6,882 bases of DNA from WVWW01 sp041568335 (GTDB lineage Bacteria; Acidobacteriota; Polarisedimenticolia; Polarisedimenticolales; Polarisedimenticolaceae). The stretch lies in NCBI GenBank assembly GCA_041568335.1, contig JBFFZZ010000164.1, positions 1 to 6,882 of the forward strand, given 5' to 3'. Under the pieces are notes generated by a model. The model had not been told where the DNA came from. It saw only the letters and a list, made by a program, of their open reading frames with translations, and searched no databases. Shown one piece after another: positions 1 through 5,401 of the stretch (positions are counted from its first letter, which is position 1; every line of letters starts with the position of its first letter). A program made the translations under genes and the position numbers.

Positions 1-854
1 ACAGCCACTGGATCTATCCCGGAGACCCGTTGGTGATCCCCGGCAGACCGCAGGTCGTCCCGGACGAGGGGCCTCCGCCCGGCGAAGAACCGGACGAGCC
101 CGTCGAGCCCGACCTCCCGTACCAGGACACCACGCCGGACGTGCCGCCGCCCGCGCCGAAGATCGCGCCGCTGCTGCCCGTCGCGGATGCCCAGGACATC
201 CATTGCTCCGGCTTCATCGATGTCGAGCACGAGTTCTCCCCGCTGTGGGTCGCCGGCAACGAGCACGGTGACGACAAGTGGCACTACGGCCAGGGCGACG
301 TGATCTTCCTGAGCCAGGGCCGCAACCAGGGAATCCAGCCCGGCGACACCTTCGCCGTCCATCGCGTCACGCGCGACGTCGAACATCCGTCGACCGGGGA
401 TTACGTCGGTAAATTCGTACGCCGGCTGGGCAAGGTCCGCGTGATGCTGGCCCAGGAAAACACGTCGACCGCGGTTATCGAGATGTCCTGCGAGGACATC
501 CGCCCCAGCGACGAGCTGGTCCCGTGGGACGAGATCGCCGTGCCAATGCGGCGCGAGATGCCGGCGTTCGATCGCTACGATGCCGTGCCGTCCGGTGGCG
601 CCACGGGGCACGTCGTTCACGTCGCGGACGATCGCATGTCCGTCGCGCAGGGCTCGATCGTGCACACCGATCTCGGTGTCGCGAGCGGCGTCAACCCCGG
701 CGACGTGCTGACCGTCTATCGCGATGTCGAAGAGCTACCGCGGACCGTCGTGGCCCAGGCGATCGTCCTGACCGTCGAGGGCACGACGTCGACCGTCAAG
801 CTGACGGCCAACTCCCGCGAGACGGTCGTCGGCGATCGGGTCGAGATCGAGTAG
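1..854 (+). CDS. LysM-domain envelope protein with duplicated FlgT-C-like module (5' partial)
   Basis: The reading frame is open from the first bases of the window (first full codon at base 3) to a TAG at 852-854, so the start lies upstream; 283 residues are visible. The first 13 visible residues (HWIYPGD then LVIP) look like the end of a LysM peptidoglycan-binding domain. A Pro/Asp/Glu-rich linker follows to about residue 60. After it come two related beta-rich modules, at roughly 98-170 and 207-283. Each has a G-hydrophobic-x-PGD segment followed by a hydrophobic strand (QPGDTFAVHR, NPGDVLTVYR), then a TSTxxx strand (NTSTAVI, TTSTVKL) and a closing acidic turn (PSDELV, VGDRVE). This pattern resembles the FlgT C-terminal domain often found with LysM. 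A role in the periplasm or at the envelope, binding peptidoglycan, is inferred. No catalytic motif is seen. The signal peptide, if any, lies outside the window. The gene converges on pnp and is not part of that operon. Confidence 0.8.
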   Translation, partial: SHWIYPGDPLVIPGRPQVVPDEGPPPGEEPDEPVEPDLPYQDTTPDVPPPAPKIAPLLPVADAQDIHCSGFIDVEHEFSPLWVAGNEHGDDKWHYGQGDVIFLSQGRNQGIQPGDTFAVHRVTRDVEHPSTGDYVGKFVRRLGKVRVMLAQENTSTAVIEMSCEDIRPSDELVPWDEIAVPMRREMPAFDRYDAVPSGGATGHVVHVADDRMSVAQGSIVHTDLGVASGVNPGDVLTVYRDVEELPRTVVAQAIVLTVEGTTSTVKLTANSRETVVGDRVEIE

Positions 855-877
855 CCGGGGCGCTCGAACAAGCAAAC

Positions 878-908
878 AAAAAGGCGGGCCTACGGGCCCG
901 CCTTTTTT
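878..908. terminator. Bidirectional intrinsic terminator between the LysM gene and pnp
   Basis: A perfect 8-bp stem (GGCGGGCC at 883-890 with GGCCCGCC at 895-902) encloses the loop TACG at 891-894. Five A residues precede it (878-882) and six T residues follow it (903-908), so RNA from either strand forms a GC-rich hairpin followed by a U-tract. It lies 23 bases after the stop of the plus-strand gene and 22 bases after the pnp stop, where two converging units must end. In plus-strand RNA the loop is C(UACG)G, one of the unusually stable UNCG tetraloops. Confidence 0.93.
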
Positions 909-930
909 CTTTCCGTCGCTGGAGAACGCG

Positions 931-3258
931 TCAGTCGTCGTCGCGGTTCTCCGCCTTCGCGGCAACGGGCTCGCCACCACGACGGTCGTCGTCTCGCCGC
1001 GCGCCTCTGCCGCGTCCGCCTCGATCGCCGCCGCGTCCACCGCGTCCGCCTCGATCGCCGCCGCGTCCACCGCGTCCGCCTCGATCGCCGCCGCGTCCAC
1101 CGCGTCCGCCTCGATCACCGCGCGGACCGCGCCGCTCGCGCCGCTCGCCGCCACCGTCACCCTCCCGATCGCCGCTACCCTCGAGCAACACACGCCGGGA
1201 AAGCCGCACTCGGCCCGTGGCGTCGATGTCGATCACCTTGACGGTGACCTCGTCGCCCTCGTTCAGGACGTCGGTGACCTCGTCGATGCGGTGGTTCTCG
1301 ATCTCCGAGATGTGGCACAACCCCTCGACACCGGGGAGGATCTCGATGAACGCCCCGAAGTTGACCACCCGCACGACCTTGCCGACGTAGGTCTTGCCCA
1401 GCTCGGCCTCGGCGGTGAGCTCCTTGATGATCTCGACGGCCTTTTGCGTGCTGTCCTCGTCGATCGAGGCGATGTCCACGCGCCCGTCGTCGTGCACTTC
1501 GATCTTGCAGCCGGTGCGTTCGACGATCGAGCGTATCGTCTTGCCTCCGGGTCCGATGATGTCGCGGATCTTGTCCTTGTTGATCGTCAGCGTGAGGATG
1601 CGCGGCGCGTAGGGTGAGATGTTCTCGCGCGGCGCCTCGATCGAGGCGTGCATCGCGTCGAGAATCTCGAGCCGCGCCGTCTTCGCCTGCTCCAACGCCT
1701 TGGACATGATGTCCTTGGTAATCCCGCCGATCTTGATGTCCATCTGCAGGGCGTTGATGCCGTCACGCGTCCCGGCGACCTTGAAGTCCATGTCGCCGTG
1801 ATGATCCTCGGCGCCGGCGATGTCCGTCAGCACCTCAAATCGATCGCCGCCCTTGATCAACCCCATGGCGATCCCGGCGACCGGCGCCTTGATCGGTACG
1901 CCGGCATCCATCAGCGCGAGCGATCCACCGCACACCGTGGCCATGGACGAGGAACCGTTCGATTCGAGGATGTCGGAGACGACGCGGATCGTGTAGGGCC
2001 AGTCCTCCTCACCGGGAATCGCGACCGACAACGACCGCTCACCGAGTGCGCCGTGCCCGATCTCGCGGCGGCCGGGCCCGCGCAGGAAACGCGCCTCGCC
2101 GACGGAGAACGGAGGGAAGTTGTAGTGCAGCAAGAAGCGCCGGCTCTCCTCGCCCTGCACGAAGTCGAGCCGCTGGGCGTCCTGGGAGGTCCCCAGGGTC
2201 ACCGTGACGAGCGCCTGCGTCTCACCGCGAGTGAACACGGCCGAGCCGTGGGTGCGTGGCAGCACGCCGACCTCGCAGGTGAGGTCGCGGATCTCGTCGA
2301 ACCGGCGACCGTCCATCCGCGTGCCGTTGCTCAGCACTTCCTCGTGCAGGATCTCGTCCTGCAAGTCGTACCAGAGCCGTCCGGCAAACGCGCGGGCGTC
2401 CTCCTCGTCCTCGCCGAACTGCTCGAGCATCTCGGCCTTCAGGTCCGCCGTCGCGCCGTAGCTCGCCAACTTGTCCTTGATGCGCATCGTGTCGGCGAGT
2501 TTTTCCTTCCACGCCGTCACCTTCTCGCGTACACCGGGAACCTCTTCTCGGACCGGCACCTCGCGTTTGGCCTTACCGACCTCGTCGGCCAGCTCCTGTT
2601 GCCAGGCCACGAGTCGCTTGATCTCCTCGTGACCGCGGAAGATCCCCTCGAGCACCTCGGCCTCGCTGACCTCGTTGGATCCCGCTTCGACCATCACGAT
2701 GGCCGACGCGGTACCGGCGACGATGAGGTTGAGGCGCGAGGTCTCGAGCTCGGTGAAGGTCGGGTTGAAGACGTACTCGCCCTCCGGCGTCAGACCGACG
2801 CGCACCGCGGCGATCGGCTCGGGGAACGGGATGTCGGAAATGGCCAGCGCCGCCGAGGCGCCGGTGATCGCCAGCACGTCGGAGTCGTTCTCCTTGTCCG
2901 ACGACCAGAGCTGCCCGATGATTTGCGTTTCGAACGCCCAACCGTCGGGGAACAACGGCCGCAACGGCCGGTCGATCATGCGCGAGGTCAGCACCTCTTT
3001 TTCGTTGGGGCGACCCTCGCGGCGGAAGAAGCCGCCGGGGATCTTGCCACCGGCGAACGTGTTCTCACGATAGTCCACCGTCAACGGCAGGAAGTCGACG
3101 CCGACGCGGGGTGTCTTCGCGGCAACGGCGGTCATCAGCACCATGGTGTCGCCATAGCGCATCACGACCGAGCCGTCGGCCTGTTTGGCCAGATGGCCGG
3201 TTTCGAGACTCAGCGTCTGACCGCCGATTCGGATTTCTTTTCGGGTTACTTGAGACAC
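931..3258 (-). CDS. pnp: Polyribonucleotide nucleotidyltransferase (PNPase) with RGG-repeat tail
   Basis: PNPase degrades RNA 3' to 5' by phosphorolysis, releasing nucleoside diphosphates, as a ring-shaped trimer in the cytoplasm. The protein has 775 residues. The first RNase PH domain covers about 8-145, with the RNA-contact motif FFRREGRP near 77-84. A helical linker spans about 240-305 and the second RNase PH domain about 315-460. Active-site landmarks are present: GSSSMA at 435-440 (phosphate binding), Arg397-Arg398, and the metal-site aspartates Asp485 and Asp491 in DHHGDMD. A KH domain with GPGG at 569-572 and an S1 domain at about 622-690 follow. From about residue 693 there is a low-complexity tail rich in Arg, Gly and Asp, built on repeats of GGRGGRGGDR and ending NRDDD. 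GTG at 3258 was chosen as the start because GGAGGT sits 9 nt upstream and the family N-terminus (KEIRIGGQTLSLETG) begins just after it. The frame runs 33 codons further upstream, but that part translates the palindromic spacer. The gene is last in the operon, after rpsO. Confidence 0.97.
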   Translation of the reverse strand: MSQVTRKEIRIGGQTLSLETGHLAKQADGSVVMRYGDTMVLMTAVAAKTPRVGVDFLPLTVDYRENTFAGGKIPGGFFRREGRPNEKEVLTSRMIDRPLRPLFPDGWAFETQIIGQLWSSDKENDSDVLAITGASAALAISDIPFPEPIAAVRVGLTPEGEYVFNPTFTELETSRLNLIVAGTASAIVMVEAGSNEVSEAEVLEGIFRGHEEIKRLVAWQQELADEVGKAKREVPVREEVPGVREKVTAWKEKLADTMRIKDKLASYGATADLKAEMLEQFGEDEEDARAFAGRLWYDLQDEILHEEVLSNGTRMDGRRFDEIRDLTCEVGVLPRTHGSAVFTRGETQALVTVTLGTSQDAQRLDFVQGEESRRFLLHYNFPPFSVGEARFLRGPGRREIGHGALGERSLSVAIPGEEDWPYTIRVVSDILESNGSSSMATVCGGSLALMDAGVPIKAPVAGIAMGLIKGGDRFEVLTDIAGAEDHHGDMDFKVAGTRDGINALQMDIKIGGITKDIMSKALEQAKTARLEILDAMHASIEAPRENISPYAPRILTLTINKDKIRDIIGPGGKTIRSIVERTGCKIEVHDDGRVDIASIDEDSTQKAVEIIKELTAEAELGKTYVGKVVRVVNFGAFIEILPGVEGLCHISEIENHRIDEVTDVLNEGDEVTVKVIDIDATGRVRLSRRVLLEGSGDREGDGGGERRERRGPRGDRGGRGGRGGDRGGRGGRGGDRGGRGGRGGDRGGRGRGARRDDDRRGGEPVAAKAENRDDD
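1010..1116 (-). repeat. 30-bp tandem repeat in the 3' end of pnp (about 3.6 copies)
   Basis: Three identical 30-bp units lie at 1021-1050, 1051-1080 and 1081-1110. The last 11 bases of a unit precede them (1010-1020) and the first 6 bases of a further unit follow (1111-1116). After that the match decays. Since 30 is a multiple of three, each unit adds ten residues, GGRGGRGGDR, to the PNPase tail without breaking the frame. Identity at every third codon position points to recent duplication by slippage or recombination rather than old protein-level conservation. Confidence 0.95.
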
Positions 3259-3266
3259 TTTCTGGG

Positions 3267-3272
3267 ACCTCC
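3267..3272 (-). promoter_or_regulatory. Shine-Dalgarno of pnp (GGAGGT)
   Basis: The minus strand reads GGAGGT, then eight bases, then GTG. This is the only good ribosome binding site near the conserved N-terminus, and it fixes the GTG start over the in-frame upstream ATG at 3357. A hairpin immediately upstream reaches its first base. Confidence 0.8.
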
Positions 3273-3294
3273 AGGGGTACGCGGTACCCACCTG
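3272..3294 (-). promoter_or_regulatory. Hairpin abutting the pnp ribosome binding site
   Basis: GGGTAC at 3275-3280 and GTACCC at 3284-3289 form a perfect 6-bp stem around a 3-base loop. Allowing bulged bases, CAGG at 3272-3275 can also pair with CCTG at 3291-3294. In the mRNA the helix ends directly at the pnp Shine-Dalgarno, so it could influence ribosome access or RNase binding. A regulatory role is inferred from position and from the known post-transcriptional autocontrol of pnp in Escherichia coli; the structure itself is not related by sequence. Confidence 0.45.
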
Positions 3295-3318
3295 TTTCCG
3301 GCATTCAAAAGGGGAGAT

Positions 3319-3366
3319 GGGGACAGACTCGAGTCCATTCCCGGGGACAGACTTCAATCTGCCCCC
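3319..3366. repeat. Two tandem REP-like palindromic units in the rpsO-pnp spacer
   Basis: Two adjacent 24-bp units each begin with the same 11 bases, GGGGACAGACT (3319-3329 and 3343-3353). Each is an imperfect inverted repeat. The first centres on the perfect palindrome GACTCGAGTC (3326-3335). The second pairs GGGG-A-CAGA with TCTG-C-CCCC around CTTCAA, with a single A/C mismatch. The consensus, GGGGACAGACT facing AGTCTGTCCCC, is like small interspersed palindromes that I recall near REP-associated (IS200-type, Y1) transposases in several proteobacterial and environmental genomes. That link is from memory and no transposase is present here. The units lie in the transcribed spacer and would form RNA hairpins. 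Confidence 0.65.
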
Positions 3367-3390
3367 AAACGCCGGGTTGTGGGGCGATGT

Positions 3391-3660
3391 CTACTTGCGC
3401 AGGCCGAGTTTGCCGAGGATGTCCTGGTAGCGCGTGAAGTTCTTGCGTTTCAGGTAGTCCAGCAAGCGGCGACGCTTGCCGACCATCTTCAACAGACCCT
3501 GGCGCGAGTGGTGGTCCTTGGCGTGTGTCTTGAAATGCTCGGTGAGATGCTCGATGCGGCGGGTCAGGATCGCGATCTGCACTTCCGGCGAGCCGGTATC
3601 GCTCTCGTGGGTACGGAAATCCGCGATCAAACCCGTCTTCGACTCTTTTGTGATGGACAC
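3391..3660 (-). CDS. rpsO: 30S ribosomal protein S15
   Basis: S15 binds the central domain of 16S rRNA early in 30S assembly and contributes to a bridge with the 50S subunit. The product is 89 residues, the standard length for the family. It shows the expected motifs: DTGSPEVQIA at about 21-30, then HAKDHHSRQGLLKMVGKRRRLLDYL at about 46-70, which carries the conserved rRNA-contacting His, Asp, Ser and Arg residues. The start is GTG at 3658-3660, with a very strong GGAGGAGG five bases upstream. The gene sits between truB and pnp as in many bacteria. Leaders of about 135 bases both before and after it leave room for separate control; S15 often represses its own mRNA by binding the leader. Confidence 0.97.
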   Translation of the reverse strand: MSITKESKTGLIADFRTHESDTGSPEVQIAILTRRIEHLTEHFKTHAKDHHSRQGLLKMVGKRRRLLDYLKRKNFTRYQDILGKLGLRK

Positions 3661-3796
3661 CGTGGCCTCCTCCGATCCCGCCGACTCTTCGCGCGCGGGC
3701 CAGAGAGAAATCGCCCTAAACTAAGGGTTTATTTACTCTTCCTTCCTTTGCAACGGCGTACCGTAACACACGGGTTCGACCCACGGCAAGGCGCGT
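3661..3796 (-). promoter_or_regulatory. rpsO leader: strong SD, possible hairpins and AT-rich patch
   Basis: This 136-base gap separates the truB stop from the rpsO start. On the minus strand it ends with GGAGGAGG (3666-3673), five bases before the GTG. Upstream, CCCGC and GCGGG (3695-3699 with 3677-3681) can form a stem with a 13-base loop. TGGCC (3698-3702) can instead pair with GGCCA (3663-3667), which flanks the SD. The two pairings share bases and exclude each other. An AT-rich patch at about 3717-3738 stands out from the GC-rich surroundings and could be a promoter element or an open RNA segment, but I see no convincing -35/-10 pair. S15 autoregulation through this leader is inferred from the family, not shown. 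Confidence 0.4.
3666..3673 (-). promoter_or_regulatory. Strong Shine-Dalgarno of rpsO (GGAGGAGG)
   Basis: GGAGGAGG lies five bases before the GTG start on the minus strand. It is far stronger than the ribosome sites of rbfA, truB and the DUF503 gene, in line with the high output needed for a ribosomal protein, and it supports the GTG as the start. Confidence 0.8.
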
Positions 3797-4696
3797 TCAG
3801 CCTGCAGGATCGGCCAGCACGATCCGAGGGGTGAGGGTCCCGTCGAGCAGCTCTCCCACCCCCAGGATCCGGTCCTCCGCATCCGCCACCCGGACCCAAC
3901 CCTTGGCGCCGCCGGGCGCCGGCAGCTGGCCCCCGTGGGCGAAGCGCTCGATCTGACCGGACTCGATCCGATGGCTGGGGAGCGTCAGCGGGATCCGATC
4001 GAGCGGGATCCGGGTCGCCGGGTTCCATGGCGACCGGGTGAAATCGGCGCCCGTTTCCGGCGGCGGCTCGGCCTCCGACACGTCGAACGGTCCGATCGCC
4101 GTCCGCCGCAGCTCGGCGAGGGTCCCCCCGCAGCCCAGGCGCGCGCCGAGATCGCGGGCCAGCGAGCGCACGTAGGTCCCCTTGCTGACGGAGACGCGGA
4201 AGCGGAGGACGCCGTCGCGGTCGCCTTCCCGCACGTCGAAGTCGAAGACCTCGATTCTCGCGGGCGGCGGCTCGACCGCCTCGCCGCGGCGGGCCTTCCG
4301 ATACAGACGCTCGCCGCCGACCTTCTTTGCCGAGACGGCCGGCGGAATCTGGAGTTGCTTGCCGACCAACCCGCGAGCCGCCTCCCGGGCTTCCTCGAAG
4401 CCGGGCGCGGCGCGCGGCGATCGCCCGACGACCCGGCCGGCGAGATCGTCGGTGTCCGTCGTGATCCCCAGCAGGATCGTGCCCTCGTAAACCTTGGGCG
4501 CCTCGGGCAAAAAGCGGATCAGCCGCGTCGCCCGTCCGAGCGCGAGCAACAGCAATCCCGAAGCGGGAGGATCCAAGGTCCCGGTGTGACCCGCCCGACG
4601 TTGTCCCGTCGCGTGTCGAATCCGTGCGACCAGGTCATGGCTGGTCGGGCCCGCAGGCTTGTCGACCAGGATCAACCCTTCGAGCGGAGAGCTCAA
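3797..4696 (-). CDS. truB: tRNA pseudouridine(55) synthase
   Basis: TruB converts uridine 55 in the T-loop of tRNAs to pseudouridine and also acts as a tRNA-folding chaperone. The product has 299 residues, typical of the bacterial form. The N-terminal block VDKPAGPTSHDLV (11-23) is followed by GHTGTLDPPASGLL (36-49) with the catalytic Asp42. KVYEG with Tyr70, the PPAVSAKKVGGERLY block (118-132) and SKGTYVRSLARDLG (171-184, with Tyr175 and Arg177) complete the active-site framework. The last ~60 residues form a PUA-like C-terminal domain. The start is TTG at 4694-4696, overlapping the rbfA TGA as TTGA. No in-frame start lies just upstream, and the family motif begins at once, so TTG is the best choice despite a weak ribosome site. 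Translational coupling to rbfA is likely. Confidence 0.95.
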   Translation of the reverse strand: MSSPLEGLILVDKPAGPTSHDLVARIRHATGQRRAGHTGTLDPPASGLLLLALGRATRLIRFLPEAPKVYEGTILLGITTDTDDLAGRVVGRSPRAAPGFEEAREAARGLVGKQLQIPPAVSAKKVGGERLYRKARRGEAVEPPPARIEVFDFDVREGDRDGVLRFRVSVSKGTYVRSLARDLGARLGCGGTLAELRRTAIGPFDVSEAEPPPETGADFTRSPWNPATRIPLDRIPLTLPSHRIESGQIERFAHGGQLPAPGGAKGWVRVADAEDRILGVGELLDGTLTPRIVLADPAG

Positions 4697-5064
4697 CCGT
4701 CGTCGCCGTCCGCGGGACCCCGTTCGTCGGCGATCTCGCCCAGGAGATCCTCCACCCGGCGCGCCCCGCGGATCGAGCGATCCTCGACGAAGCGCAAGCT
4801 GGGCGTGTGCTTCAGCCCCGCGCGTCGCCCCAACTCGCGCTTGAGGAACGGCGTGGCGTGGGTCAGCGCGGCCAGCGTGTCCTCCAACGAGTTCCCCAGC
4901 ACCGAGATGAACACTCTGGCGTGGCGCAGGTCCTTGCTGACCTCGACACCCGTCAGCGTGACGAACCCGACCCGTGGGTCGCGCAGGTCCTCGCGGATCA
5001 GGCGCGCCAGCTCGACCTGGAGGTGCTCGGCGATCCGTTCATTGCGTTGGCCGCCTATTCCCAT
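4693..5064 (-). CDS. rbfA: 30S ribosome-binding factor RbfA
   Basis: RbfA binds the nascent 30S subunit near the decoding-centre helices and helps in late 16S rRNA maturation, notably in the cold. With the ATG at 5064 the product is 123 residues, normal for the family. It is a single type II KH domain with typical signatures: QRNERIAEHLQVELARLI at the N-terminus, DPRVGFVTLTGVEVSKDLRHARVFISVLG in the middle, and PSLRFVEDRSIRGARRVEDLL near the end, followed by a short acidic tail. An alternative ATG at 5076 would add four residues; neither has a clear Shine-Dalgarno. The frame is open further upstream, but that part is Arg-rich shadow of the DUF503 gene. The start overlaps the DUF503 stop by 10 bases and the stop overlaps the truB start, suggesting coupled translation. 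Confidence 0.92.
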   Translation of the reverse strand: MGIGGQRNERIAEHLQVELARLIREDLRDPRVGFVTLTGVEVSKDLRHARVFISVLGNSLEDTLAALTHATPFLKRELGRRAGLKHTPSLRFVEDRSIRGARRVEDLLGEIADERGPADGDDG

Positions 5065-5384
5065 GTCTCGCCCCATCCGGCGACGCCGCCGTCGGCGCCA
5101 TCGAGGTATTCCACCCCGGTTTCGATCACCTCGCCAGGCACGTGTTTCCGCGCTTCCCGGTGCACCGCTTCGAACAATCGCTCGAGCGGCTCGCGCCGGT
5201 CCGCCACGGAGACGATCGTCAGCGCCGCGCGCTGCCACAACTCGTGGTGTTCTCCGGTTTCCGCCAGCGCGATGTTGTGGTGCGCGCGCAGTCGATCCTT
5301 GAGCCGGCGCAACACCTGGCGCTTGTCCTTGAGCGACCTCGCCGCCGGGAGATGAATCTCGAACGAGTAGATGCCGACGGTCAT
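5055..5384 (-). CDS. DUF503 (YlxP-like) small protein
   Basis: The product has 109 residues and belongs to the DUF503/YlxP family, small proteins of unknown function. Their genes often sit between infB and rbfA, as here. The family signature is visible: a first strand (TVGIYSFEIHLP), SLKDKRQVLRRLKDRLRAHHNIALAE at about 17-42, ELWQRAALTIVSVA at 48-61, and a later helix (LERLFEAVHREA). The C-terminal tail after about residue 95 is Gly/Trp-rich and translates the same bases as the start of rbfA. The ATG at 5384 begins 17 bases after the infB stop, and its ribosome site is weak. The frame is open further upstream, but there it shadows infB. The position in the operon suggests a role linked to ribosome assembly or initiation; this is inference only. 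Confidence 0.88.
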   Translation of the reverse strand: MTVGIYSFEIHLPAARSLKDKRQVLRRLKDRLRAHHNIALAETGEHHELWQRAALTIVSVADRREPLERLFEAVHREARKHVPGEVIETGVEYLDGADGGVAGWGETWE

Positions 5385-5401
5385 CGCCGACTCGATCGCG
5401 G

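Noticed and set aside
1010..1116. Possible CRISPR array from the 30-bp periodic repeats
   Set aside because: The units are directly adjacent with no unique spacers and code in frame for the PNPase tail.
3259..3357. N-terminal extension of PNPase by 33 residues from an ATG at 3357
   Set aside because: The extension translates the palindromic spacer and hairpin, does not resemble PNPase N-termini, and the strong SD supports the GTG at 3258.
3765..3787. A GGGTTCGACCC segment resembling a tRNA T-arm
   Set aside because: The stem around TTCGA does not reach five pairs, and no acceptor, D-arm or anticodon arm can be placed around it on either strand.
1648..3834. A 728-codon open frame on the plus strand, opposite pnp and rpsO
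   Set aside because: It lies antisense to clearly real genes, crosses the spacer and both gene ends, and its protein has no recognisable family motif. Long antisense frames are expected opposite GC-rich coding sequence with strong third-position bias.
5065..5238. Arg-rich N-terminal extension of RbfA
   Set aside because: It overlaps the DUF503 coding region, has biased shadow-like composition, and RbfA proteins normally start near the QRNERIAEHL segment.
3935..5302. A 455-codon open frame on the plus strand, opposite truB and rbfA
   Set aside because: It is Arg/Pro-rich, has no domain signature, and crosses three well-supported genes on the other strand; it is a composition artefact.
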